Assembly (NCBI GenBank): GCA_022448345.1
Contig: JAKVCB010000023.1
Coordinates: forward strand, 1-38,084
Reading direction: 5' to 3'
Origin: Pirellulales bacterium
Lineage (GTDB): Bacteria; Planctomycetota; Planctomycetia; Pirellulales; Lacipirellulaceae
Length of the DNA: 38,084 nucleotides
Shown: positions 1 through 8,110 of the stretch, in pieces
Numbering within the stretch: the stretch's first letter is position 1
Layout: each line of letters begins with the position of its first letter
Translations under genes and position numbers: made by a program
The notes under the pieces: model-generated
Databases searched by the model: none
What the model was told of the DNA's origin: nothing
Seen by the model: only the letters and a program-made list of their open reading frames with translations

Positions 1-396
1 GTCTCTTTGCCTCCTTTTGAACTTTGGATCGCTACGTAGGCTGGTCAAAACAGAGAGGTTCTCCGTCGAGTAGAATCTTCGGGAAGTGCAAGCTACTCAC
101 CTTAGCCTAAGTTCGCAATTTACCCACCCTGTTCAAATTAACATCTAGTGCAGTTTGAAGTGGTTCTAATTTATGTAACTCACTGTTATTGTGATACTTA
201 CAGAGAATGTGCTGGCTGAGTTAGCTTGCTATTGTCCGGTGGCTGCAGCAGCTGTACCTGTCAACCCGAAAGAAACAGTCGATCTAATGCCAGAAGTCGT
301 AGCGACTTGCCCGGTTTTTCACCCGGATACTAGAGGATGGACCGAACGGATTGGTTTGCGGTTGGAAAGATTTGGTGCAGACGATTTAGCCACGAA

Positions 397-430
397 TTGC
401 CCTTTTGGTGGCCTTGCCCTTTTGGTGGCC
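397..430. repeat. tandem duplication, 2 x 17 bp
   Basis: Two exact adjacent copies of a 17-bp unit (TTGCCCTTTTGGTGGCC) occupy 397-413 and 414-430. They lie about 165 bp upstream of the chosen rex start, in sequence with no convincing gene. The arrangement is seen directly; any regulatory role is unproven. Confidence 0.85.
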
Positions 431-468
431 TTGATCGGGGAGACACAATTCATGGGCTACACCACTTA

Positions 469-504
469 CCTAATATTCAGATCCAGCCTAACATTCAGAT
501 CCAG
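469..504. repeat. tandem duplication, 2 x 18 bp
   Basis: Two adjacent 18-bp copies (469-486 and 487-504) differ by a single T/C change. The unit contains ATTCAGATCCAG. With the exact 17-bp duplication at 397-430 this makes two independent short duplications within about 110 bp upstream of rex. They could be slippage products or duplicated protein-binding sites. Neither resembles the TTGTGAA-N4-TTCACAA Rex operator. Confidence 0.8.
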
Positions 505-594
505 CGGTGAGTGGGGCGTACAGGAGAATTAAGGCCCACTCACATCGAATCGTTGTTCCAGCAGCGTTGGGCTGTGTTTCCCAAAACAATCGGT

Positions 595-1263
595 ATGCCG
601 CCCCCAAAGCAGAAAATCGAGACACCGGATCCGCTTGACGTTCCCAAAGCGGTCGTCAACCGGCTGAGTCTCTATTTACGTGAGTTGCGGCACCTGTTGC
701 GGGCCCAGAAGATGACCGTTAGTTCCAGTGAACTAGGAAGTTTGCTCGGATTTACCGATGCACAAGTTCGTAAGGACCTTGCTTATTTTGGCCATTTTGG
801 TCACCCCGGTATTGGTTATCGATGTGAAGAATTGATCAACGCCATTCGGAGTATTCTTGGCACTGACCAGGAATGGACAGTAGCAATGGTTGGGATTGGA
901 AATCTCGGCCGAGCCCTTTTGGGATACCGAGGCTTTGCTGATCAGGGTTTTCACGTTGTGGCAGCATTCGATAGCGACCCCGAGAAGCTGCATAGGCAAA
1001 TCGAAGGAGTTCCGATTTATCACATGGATCGGCTTACTGAGATTGTCCGTCAACACAATATCCGCCTGGGGTTGATTTGTGTGCCGGCCACGACGGCGCA
1101 GAAGGTAGCCGATCGGCTCGTCGAGGCCGGCGTGGCAGGCATCGTGAATTTTGCTCCAGTGACATTGTCGCTTCCCGAGGAAATCAGCTCGGTCGGCGTC
1201 GATCTTTCCACAGAACTTGAACAACTATCATTTTCCGTTGCCAACCGGGACCATTCGCGCTAG
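595..1263 (+). CDS. rex: redox-sensing transcriptional repressor Rex
   Basis: Rex senses the NADH/NAD+ ratio and represses fermentative and respiratory genes when NAD+ is abundant. The 222-residue product has the family layout: an N-terminal winged helix (about residues 15-85, including LRELRHLL and the conserved QVRKDLAYFG) followed by a Rossmann domain with VGIGNLG at residues 99-105 and an acidic strand end (AAFDSDPE). The ATG at 595 was chosen because the GTG at 511 adds 28 residues with no family character and gives an unusually long protein. No strong ribosome-binding site precedes 595; a GGAG at 523-526 is too distant. The gene stands alone upstream of tRNA-Gln. The family call is firm; the exact start is less so. 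Confidence 0.93.
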   Translation: MPPPKQKIETPDPLDVPKAVVNRLSLYLRELRHLLRAQKMTVSSSELGSLLGFTDAQVRKDLAYFGHFGHPGIGYRCEELINAIRSILGTDQEWTVAMVGIGNLGRALLGYRGFADQGFHVVAAFDSDPEKLHRQIEGVPIYHMDRLTEIVRQHNIRLGLICVPATTAQKVADRLVEAGVAGIVNFAPVTLSLPEEISSVGVDLSTELEQLSFSVANRDHSR

Positions 1264-1430
1264 ACTGCGTCAGGCTGCTTTGTTGTTAGTATGCCGGTGA
1301 CGTGGTGAGTCAGTTGCGATTGAACCTGCAGACCTGCTATATCCTGGCTTGTGGCGAGCGTCCATTTGATCGGAGCCACCGCCAGAACCTAAAATAACCT
1401 TTAGATTAAGGTAAACCACTCCACGATTGT

Positions 1431-1501
1431 TGCCCGGTAGTGTAATGGTAGCACTAGGGATTTTGATTCCCTCAGTCCAGGTTCGAGCCCTGGCCGGGTA
1501 G
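1431..1501 (+). tRNA. tRNA-Gln (UUG anticodon)
   Basis: A 71-nt cloverleaf. The acceptor arm TGCCCGG pairs with CCGGGTA, leaving discriminator G1501. The anticodon stem AGGGA/TCCCT encloses a loop with TTG, and the T-arm contains GGTTCGAGCCC. The U1-A72 pair and UUG anticodon are typical of bacterial tRNA-Gln. CCA is not encoded. The 3' end lies only 9 bases before the ATG of the downstream nucleotidase gene. Confidence 0.95.
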
Positions 1502-1510
1502 CTTTTCATC

Positions 1511-2497
1511 ATGATTGACTCACCGCAAGTTGACTTCACAGTGGCCGCTGTGCGCGAGGCGGCACTCCTGGTACAAGAAATTCAGCGAGAGTTGGTTTCG
1601 CCGGCGCTAACTAAAGAAGATCGATCTCCGGTCACGGTTGCCGATTTTGCAGCTCAGGCGGTCATTGCCAAACGCCTGGCCGATCGATTCCCCGAAGAAG
1701 TTTTAATTGGGGAAGAAAGTTCCTCCGCACTGCAGACCGAGTCTGGTCGAGTACTTTTGCCCGCAGTCACCAAGTTTGTTCAACGGTGTTTTCCCGAAGC
1801 TACGGACACACTCGTACTGGAGTGGATCGATCGGGGAACGGGTGACCCTCCCCAATCTTTTTGGACACTTGATCCTGTGGATGGCACGAAGGGATTTCTG
1901 CGAGGTGACCAGTATGCGGTGGCGCTGGCGCGTATTGATGCGGGAGCAGTGGAAGTCGGGGCAGTAGGCTGTCCTGAACTGGATATTATTCATGCGAATG
2001 ACCATCGCAGACGTGGGACCGTGGCAGTTGCCCAAGTGGGCCAAGGAGCCTTTTATACGACGCTTGATCAGGAGCCAGGATGGCAGCCGTTGTCGGTATC
2101 CGATCGAACTTCACCTGACGACGCCCGACTTTTACGGTCGGTCGAATCAGCCCATACCAACAGTGGAGCAATCGGAGAACTAATTGCCGTGCTGCAGATT
2201 GGAGCACCGCCGGTCCCAATGGATAGTCAAGCCAAATACGCCGTTTTGGCTGCCGGGAAGGGAGATGTTCTATTACGTTTGCTTTCTTCTTCTCGTCCCG
2301 ATTACCGTGAAATGATTTGGGATCAAGCCGCAGGTTCGATCCTTGTTGAAGAGGCAGGCGGTCGGGTAACCGATCTCGATGGGAATCCCCTTGATTTCGC
2401 GCATGGTCGCACCCTGGCAACGAACCGGGGTGTGCTGGCCACGAATAGAAAACTTCATGATGCCATTCTGCATGGATTGGCCCAGATTGGCGCGTAG
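1511..2497 (+). CDS. cysQ: 3'(2'),5'-bisphosphate nucleotidase, CysQ/HAL2-like
   Basis: This is a Mg-dependent phosphatase of the inositol monophosphatase superfamily that probably hydrolyses PAP (3'-phosphoadenosine 5'-phosphate), the by-product of sulfate assimilation and sulfotransferases. Of 328 residues, metal-site motifs are visible in order: Asp45 (VADFAAQA), EE at 68-69, DPVDGT at 120-125, and WDQAAG with Asp270 followed by EEAGGRVTDLDG. The length and the inserted segment before DPVDGT match the longer HAL2/Met22-type enzymes rather than the ~250-residue CysQ form. The start lies 9 bases after tRNA-Gln, so the two may share a transcript; no Shine-Dalgarno fits in the gap. An inositol phosphatase activity cannot be excluded. 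A sulfotransferase remnant occurs far downstream at 36.3 kb. Confidence 0.87.
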   Translation: MIDSPQVDFTVAAVREAALLVQEIQRELVSPALTKEDRSPVTVADFAAQAVIAKRLADRFPEEVLIGEESSSALQTESGRVLLPAVTKFVQRCFPEATDTLVLEWIDRGTGDPPQSFWTLDPVDGTKGFLRGDQYAVALARIDAGAVEVGAVGCPELDIIHANDHRRRGTVAVAQVGQGAFYTTLDQEPGWQPLSVSDRTSPDDARLLRSVESAHTNSGAIGELIAVLQIGAPPVPMDSQAKYAVLAAGKGDVLLRLLSSSRPDYREMIWDQAAGSILVEEAGGRVTDLDGNPLDFAHGRTLATNRGVLATNRKLHDAILHGLAQIGA

Positions 2498-2713
2498 CAA
2501 CAGAAGCGGACTTGGTGGGGCCAATCGCACCCCTGTGGCACTCTTAGAATCAACGGTTTTGGTACCTGGCGACGGGGCTCTTTTGCAAATAGGTGCGTAC
2601 CGACTACCTTGAAACCCCTGCCATTTTTACGCCGTGCTGGCTCCAGCAAGCCCCCAGACATAGGGTATGGTTTGTTGCCCGCTGTGATCGAGCTGGGATT
2701 TACAGCAGCCGTT

Positions 2714-3808
2714 TTATTTTTTGGACAGGTGTGATTGGCTCTTCGTAGGGCGGCCTCGACGTTGGGGCGGAAGAACAATGCCGTACTTCCGGATTTTGCG
2801 AGCCAGTAACTTGCGGTCAACACCGAGTACTCGAGCCGCAGCGCTCTGATTGAAAAACATTTCCTCGAGTGTGCGGCGAAGATAGTCCGCTTCCATTTCG
2901 GCGAGCGTAAGCCACTTTGCTTCCGGTGCAGGTTCAACTTCCGGGTTTCCAGAAAGGCGCGAGGAAGCGTGCCTAAATGGTGCAGATGGTTCGCGATCAG
3001 ACCACAACGCGTCGCGCTTTGCCTTCTCCTGTTTATTCTCCAGTGCAACTAATTCGTCCAAGGCGTCGATTCCAACGACGTCGTCATCGGAAAACAATAA
3101 AGCTCGTTCAAGCACATTTTCAAGCTCACGCACATTGCCTGCCCAGTCGTGGTTCTGGAACAAAGATAGTACTTCCGGAGACAGGCGTTTCAACGGCAAA
3201 CCGTATTCAATCGAGGTTTTCGCGAGGATGTGATTGGCTAGCACCTCGATATCTTCTGGACGGTCCAGTAGAGGTTGGGTATGGATCACAATCACGTTAA
3301 TTCGATAGAATAGATCGAGTCGAAAACGTTTCTCGTCAACCTCTTTCTGAAGATTGCGATTGGTTGCTGCAATGACCCGCACGTCGACAGGTTTAGATTG
3401 ATGACTCCCAACCGGCGTGACTTCGCCGTTTTGTAAAACGCGGAGAAGTTTGGCCTGCATGTCCAGATCAAGCTCGCCGATTTCATCCAGGAAAATCGTT
3501 CCACCTTCGGCGGCGCGAAAACAACCTAACGCCGCGTGCTCGGCGCCCGTAAATGCACCCTTGGCATGGCCAAACAATTGGCTGGAAAAAAGGGTACTTG
3601 GGATTGCCGAACAATTAACAGGAATGAATGGACTATCGGCGCGCTGACTATGTGTATGAAGCGCGCGGGCAACAAGTTCTTTTCCTGTACCGCTGGGGCC
3701 TTGGATCAATACGTTGGACCGGTATCCGGCAACCTGTTTGATCCGTTTCCTGGTCTCTTTAACCCATACGGATTTTCCGATGAGATGGTCGGAGGAAATA
3801 GTCTCCAT
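2714..3808 (-). CDS. sigma-54-dependent transcriptional activator lacking a receiver domain
   Basis: A bacterial enhancer-binding protein that remodels RNA polymerase-sigma54 using ATP. The 364 residues begin almost directly with the AAA+ domain: Walker A GPSGTGKE at 37-44, the sigma54-contacting GAFTGA loop at 84-89, Walker B TIFLDE at 104-109, and a later WAGNVRELENV sensor region. A Fis-type helix-turn-helix sits near the C-terminus (NQSAAARVLGVDRKLLARKI). There is no N-terminal receiver, GAF or PAS domain, so activity must be controlled another way, as in PspF-like proteins, or by a partner protein. It is transcribed convergently with the nucleotidase gene, about 215 bp apart. No sigma-54 promoter (GG-N10-GC) was recognised in the window. 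Target genes are unknown. Confidence 0.93.
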   Translation of the reverse strand: METISSDHLIGKSVWVKETRKRIKQVAGYRSNVLIQGPSGTGKELVARALHTHSQRADSPFIPVNCSAIPSTLFSSQLFGHAKGAFTGAEHAALGCFRAAEGGTIFLDEIGELDLDMQAKLLRVLQNGEVTPVGSHQSKPVDVRVIAATNRNLQKEVDEKRFRLDLFYRINVIVIHTQPLLDRPEDIEVLANHILAKTSIEYGLPLKRLSPEVLSLFQNHDWAGNVRELENVLERALLFSDDDVVGIDALDELVALENKQEKAKRDALWSDREPSAPFRHASSRLSGNPEVEPAPEAKWLTLAEMEADYLRRTLEEMFFNQSAAARVLGVDRKLLARKIRKYGIVLPPQRRGRPTKSQSHLSKK

Positions 3809-4508
3809 GGCTTAATGGCGCTTTCGTTAGCGTCTCCCTTATATTGTTGGTGCAATAGGCTTTTGCTGCGGATTTGTGCAGAGCCGATTCGCACCGATGG
3901 TTTGGCCAAATAAATTCTAAACGCAGTACCACCCATGACTTTAACGGTTGTAGCGGTACCGAAAGCTATTCCACCTCTATTTTGGACAAGAATCACGTAG
4001 AATGCAACGATTTTCGAAAAAAAACTCGATATGCGGCATAATAGGCGGCCAAAATCCGCCCGCGAACGATATTTTTATGAACCTCCCCTCTCTCTTACAC
4101 TTCTACTTCTTTCGGGTAACTGGCAGATTTGAGCGATTAATCTCTCAAACTGGTTGGGGCGATTGGGGGTTGGTGGCACCCATTCGGGTCTATTCGCCAT
4201 GTGGTTGGATTGACTGGGACGGTTCTATTACTGGTCGCGTTATTCGCGTGATTTCTATAGAACGACGTTTTTGGGGGGCGGTAGGTGGCTTGTCGGGCGG
4301 TTGGCCAATTGACCGTCTGGGGAGAACTCGTTAAGTTGCAGGGCTCAATTCTCTCGCGCGGCCCGAGTAGAAAGCCCCTTTTTAGTCCATCCCGGCCGAG
4401 TAGTTTTTCAACGCTAGCTGGCCTGCAACCACGACGTTCTGTCGCCGTACGATGGATCCGTTGGTTTTGGGTTTCCGAGTTGGTGTGCCTTGGAAGAAGG
4501 AGACATTT
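3809..4508. other. divergent intergenic region and rpsB leader
   Basis: About 700 bp separate the sigma-54 activator (minus) from rpsB (plus). Short open frames here show no family character. A weak sigma70-like arrangement, TTGACC at 4309-4314 then 17 bp and TAAGTT at 4332-4337, could drive the rpsB operon with a leader of roughly 170 nt. That promoter is a guess because its -10 box is poor. The only firm element is the AAGGAG Shine-Dalgarno at 4497-4502. Confidence 0.4.
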
Positions 4509-5312
4509 GTGTCAACACTGATCAAAGAATTAGTAGAAGCTGGGGTTCATTACGGTCATCGGTCGAGTCGCTGGAATCCGAAAATGCGGCCGTATATTTA
4601 TGCCCGTCGCAATTTGATCCACATTATTGATGTTCGCGAAACGGTTCGCGGGTTATTGCGTGCGAAGAAGTATTTACAGCAGGTCGTTACCAGCGGTGGC
4701 CTGATACTCTTTGTAGGAACGAAGCGGCAAGCGGCTGAAGCAGTGCAGCGAGAAGCCGATCGGTGCGGAATGCCCTATGTCAACGATCGCTGGTTGGGTG
4801 GGACGCTGACAAACTTCCGTACGATTCGTAGCCGGCTGACCCGCCTTGAGGAGTTAGAGGCCATTCGTGAGAGCGACACAATCAATTCTTATTCAAAGAA
4901 GATGCAATCGGCATTGGGGCGTGAATACCGCAAAATGTTTCGCAACCTCAATGGTATCCGTGCGATGGCGCGGTTGCCGGAATGTCTGGTGATCGTTGAC
5001 CCCAAGAAGGAAAAGAATGCGGTCAAAGAAGCGCAGAAACTTGGTATTGTTACCGTTTCGCTGATTGATACCGATTGTGATCCTGACGTGGTCGACTTGC
5101 CGATTCCGGGCAATGACGACAGCATGCAGTCCATCGAGTTGATCATGAAAATATTGGCTGACGCGGTGGCGGTTGGAAAAGCCACGGCTTCTATGCAAGA
5201 GTTGGAGGCTTCTGAAGGAGCCACTCCAACACCGGAGCCGGTTGCAGCGACCTCCGAGCCGGCGGAGCCAACCGTTGAATCGGGTGAAGTTTCTCCCAAG
5301 ACGGAGAAGTGA
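4509..5312 (+). CDS. rpsB: 30S ribosomal protein S2
   Basis: Ribosomal protein S2 of the small subunit, needed for S1 association and translation initiation. The 267-residue product opens with the classic S2 start ([19 protein letters not shown]) and contains [25 protein letters not shown] and the C-terminal motif [17 protein letters not shown] at 4509 is chosen because AAGGAG (4497-4502) sits 6 bases upstream and because the upstream in-frame ATG at 4452 would add a non-homologous extension. A Pro/Glu/Thr-rich acidic tail (last ~35 residues) makes it longer than the E. coli protein (241). It heads the rpsB-tsf-pyrH-frr block, the usual bacterial order. Confidence 0.97.
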   Translation: MSTLIKELVEAGVHYGHRSSRWNPKMRPYIYARRNLIHIIDVRETVRGLLRAKKYLQQVVTSGGLILFVGTKRQAAEAVQREADRCGMPYVNDRWLGGTLTNFRTIRSRLTRLEELEAIRESDTINSYSKKMQSALGREYRKMFRNLNGIRAMARLPECLVIVDPKKEKNAVKEAQKLGIVTVSLIDTDCDPDVVDLPIPGNDDSMQSIELIMKILADAVAVGKATASMQELEASEGATPTPEPVAATSEPAEPTVESGEVSPKTEK

Positions 5313-5448
5313 CGGGACGGATCTAAATTTGTGCGAGTCAATTTCTGGAAGTGATTGCCAGAGACCGCTTTAGGATTATAAGTAGAAGTCGCCAGCTCTC
5401 GTCATTTAGAAGAAGACTGTGCGGCTCATTGCAATGAGGATTGAATCG

Positions 5449-6303
5449 ATGCCTGAGATCACAGCCGCTATGGTCAAGCAGTTGCGCGACCAAACGCAAG
5501 TGCCCATGATGGAATGCAAGAAAGCCTTGCAGCAGTCAGATGGTGATATTGAAGTTGCCAAGCAGAAGTTGCGAGAGGCGGGCAAGAAGTTTATGGGAAG
5601 TCGTCAAGATCGTTCCACCGAGGAGGGGCGAATTGCGATTTTTGCAGACGTCGGAAAAACAGCCGGTGCGATTATCGAGTTGCAAGTCGAGTCGGCTCCG
5701 GTTGCTTCTAATGATGAAGTGATCGAACTCACTGAGAATCTGGCTGAGCAACTTGCCACTGGACCGGGCGCTTCGACGCCAGAGGAACTTTGGTCACAGC
5801 CCTCGCCTTCCAAAAGTGGTATGACCTTGGAAGAGCAACGAGATGAGATTCAAAACAAAATTCGTGAGGTGTTTCGGCTGGCACGGATTGAACGCATGGA
5901 AACTCCGTGCGGCGGCTATGTGCACCACGATGGAAAGAGTGGTGTTTTGCTTGCGGTCGAGGGGGGTGACAATGGAACCGCCAGAGATATTTCGATGCAC
6001 ATTACGGCCATGAAGCCACAGGCTCTGAGTGTGAACGAACTGGATCCTGAGTTGGTTGCTAAAGAACGCGCAACATTGACCGAGATGGCACGGCAGGAAG
6101 GCAAGCCAGAGCCCATTATTGAAAAGATGGTTGAGGGGCGGATGCGAAACTTCTATGCCGAGCATGTTTTGGAAGAACAGCCATTTGTCAAGGATGATAA
6201 ACAGACCGTGGGCAAGGTTGCTGCCGAAGGAAAGATGAAGCTCCTGAAGTTTATTCGCTGGCAACTCGGCGAAACTGCCAAGCCGTCTGAAGTGACAACG
6301 TAA
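5449..6303 (+). CDS. tsf: elongation factor Ts, with divergent exchange motif
   Basis: EF-Ts promotes GDP release from EF-Tu. The 284-residue length matches E. coli. The N-terminal UBA-like domain is clear (MVKQLRDQTQ..MMECKKAL), as is the later HITAMKPQALS core and the C-terminal EEQPFVKDD. ATG 5449 is preceded by GAGGA at 5435-5439; the upstream GTG at 5419 adds only ten residues. The oddity is at residues 79-90. Where E. coli has TDFVA, carrying Asp80 and Phe81 that intrude near the EF-Tu magnesium site, this protein reads ESAPVASNDE, so the two residues appear to be Ala and Pro. This may be a lineage feature rather than a defect, since the rest of the protein is intact. Confidence 0.95.
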   Translation: MPEITAAMVKQLRDQTQVPMMECKKALQQSDGDIEVAKQKLREAGKKFMGSRQDRSTEEGRIAIFADVGKTAGAIIELQVESAPVASNDEVIELTENLAEQLATGPGASTPEELWSQPSPSKSGMTLEEQRDEIQNKIREVFRLARIERMETPCGGYVHHDGKSGVLLAVEGGDNGTARDISMHITAMKPQALSVNELDPELVAKERATLTEMARQEGKPEPIIEKMVEGRMRNFYAEHVLEEQPFVKDDKQTVGKVAAEGKMKLLKFIRWQLGETAKPSEVTT

Positions 6304-6369
6304 TTTTTGGTCAGTCACGGCAATCCCAAAGAGAAAAGATTTGGGTGTTTTCTGACCAGGGCGAGTTTA

Positions 6370-7098
6370 ATGGCATCACCTTCCCGCTCCTACCGACGTG
6401 TGCTTTTGAAGCTTTCCGGGGAAAGTTTTGCGCCCTCGGGTGAACGAAGCATTCGCATGCAGGAGGTTGTGGATATTGCCGGTCAGGTCTATCGTGCAGC
6501 CAGCAATGGCGTGGAAGTTGGCATTGTCATCGGCGGTGGAAATATCTTGCGAGGAGGGCAATTCACAGCCAAAAATGCTCATATCCAGGAAGCCACAGCA
6601 CATTACATGGGCATGTTGGCGACGGTGATTAATGGTCTCGCTTTGCAAGATGCGCTTGAGTCGTTAGGTTGTCAGACGCGTTTGATGTCAGCCATCAAAA
6701 TGGATGGCGTGGCGGAACCCTTTATTCGGCGGCGCGCAAAGCGACATCTGGAAAAAGGACGGATTGTGATTCTCGCCGGAGGAACAGGGGCACCTTTTGT
6801 AACGACCGACACGGCTGCAGCCCAAAAGGCGTTGGAGCTAGAAGCCGATATTCTCATGAAGGCAACCCGTGTAGACGGGGTCTACAGTGCCGATCCAGAA
6901 AAAGATTCCGAAGCCCAGCTTTACCCGTCCCTCACGTTCAAACAAGTCCGCGATAAAAACCTTCGGATTATGGATCCAACGGCTATCGCACATTGCATGG
7001 AGCATGACTTGCCAATCCTGGTTTTCAATTATCGTAAGGATGGGAATATCGAGCGTGCTGTACGTGGAGAGGATATTGGTACACAGGTTACCAACTAA
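6370..7098 (+). CDS. pyrH: UMP kinase
   Basis: Hexameric bacterial UMP kinase of the amino-acid kinase fold; phosphorylates UMP to UDP in pyrimidine nucleotide synthesis. The 242-residue product shows [11 protein letters not shown] at the start, GGGNILRG (nucleotide loop), the substrate region with [32 protein letters not shown], and DPEKDSEA, all characteristic of PyrH. ATG 6370 follows an AGGGCGAG stretch at 6358-6365 and places the LLKLSGE motif at the usual distance from the N-terminus; the ATG-less extension to 6307 is not conserved in type. It lies 66 bp after tsf, so cotranscription is likely. Confidence 0.96.
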   Translation: MASPSRSYRRVLLKLSGESFAPSGERSIRMQEVVDIAGQVYRAASNGVEVGIVIGGGNILRGGQFTAKNAHIQEATAHYMGMLATVINGLALQDALESLGCQTRLMSAIKMDGVAEPFIRRRAKRHLEKGRIVILAGGTGAPFVTTDTAAAQKALELEADILMKATRVDGVYSADPEKDSEAQLYPSLTFKQVRDKNLRIMDPTAIAHCMEHDLPILVFNYRKDGNIERAVRGEDIGTQVTN

Positions 7099-7226
7099 GC
7101 GCGCTTGCCTTACCAAACCGATGGACAAGTTGTTCATTTTCATGAGCTTGACTCCCTTTACTTTCTTTGGTTGCAACTGCTTGCCCCATCGAATCCAATC
7201 CTGACAACGATAATTGGTAAATACAC

Positions 7227-7787
7227 ATGAGCGCTGAAGAAATTTTCCTCGATGCCGAGGAGCGGATGGAAAAGGCGGTTGTCAAGCTGAAGCAGGACCT
7301 GTTTGGCATTCGTACCGGACGAGCCAATCCTGGACTTGTCAGTGCGTTACGTGTTGATGTCTATGGTTCCCCAACTCCAATTAAGCAGGTCGCCAGCGTC
7401 ACTGCCCCCGAACCACAACAGCTGGTAATCCGGCCATTCGATCCGTCCATCATCAAGGATATTGAAAAGGGGATCATCGCCAGCGATATTGGGCTTACTC
7501 CACAAAGCGACGGCAAGGTGATTCGCCTGAACGTACCACCCCTATCGGGTGAAGTTCGCCGTAAAATGGTCAGTCGCACTAAGGAGCTTGCCGAGGAGGC
7601 AAAAGTTGCCATTCGCAACATTCGGCGCGATGGCAACAAGACGGCCGATGCCGAACAGAAACAGAAGACGCTTTCTGAAGACGATCGCGACGACCTCAAG
7701 AAAGATATTCAGGAACTCACCAAAAAATTCGAAGATCAAGCCAACAATCTCACAAAAGCCAAAGAGAGCGAAGTGCTGGAAGAATAA
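7227..7787 (+). CDS. frr: ribosome recycling factor
   Basis: RRF splits post-termination ribosomes together with EF-G. At 186 residues it has the normal family length. Diagnostic stretches are RTGRANPGLVSALRVDVYGS, the hinge to domain II, IRPFDPSIIKDIEKGI, IRLNVPPLSGEVRRKMV and IRNIRRDGNK. The C-terminus is a charged helix. The start ATG has no Shine-Dalgarno (AT-rich upstream sequence), unlike rpsB. A 128-bp gap follows pyrH, with no terminator visible, so read-through from the upstream genes is plausible. Confidence 0.96.
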   Translation: MSAEEIFLDAEERMEKAVVKLKQDLFGIRTGRANPGLVSALRVDVYGSPTPIKQVASVTAPEPQQLVIRPFDPSIIKDIEKGIIASDIGLTPQSDGKVIRLNVPPLSGEVRRKMVSRTKELAEEAKVAIRNIRRDGNKTADAEQKQKTLSEDDRDDLKKDIQELTKKFEDQANNLTKAKESEVLEE

Positions 7788-8110
7788 CCGTAAATTCAGC
7801 ATTCATGGCTCTGTTTCTAGAGTTCTCAGTTGCAGATAACATTTCAATGGTTTTCGCCGACCAAGCTTTGGCAGGCGATTCGTAGAGTGCAGCCTTCACG
7901 GATATGCTGGCTGGCTTGGCGAACTTGAATTCCAATCCAACCAGATAGTTCTGGAACGGGTTGTGCTAGCATTTTGGCTTCTCTTGTGGGCATTGTGTTG
8001 CTTTGCTATGCTCCCGACCCCATCCAGCGGCGCTTTCCTTGCGCCGGCCTTGGCGATTCGGAAAATCGCAGCCAACCCTGGCCATCACCTCGGTTTACGG
8101 AGAAACCGTC

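Noticed and set aside
191-532. 113-codon plus-strand open frame before rex
   Set aside because: It runs through both tandem duplications, has no Shine-Dalgarno and no family character; kept only as repeat-bearing spacer.
4002-4334. 110-codon frame in the rpsB leader
   Set aside because: Composition is Gly/Trp/Arg-rich, typical of chance frames, with no ribosome-binding site or recognisable motif.
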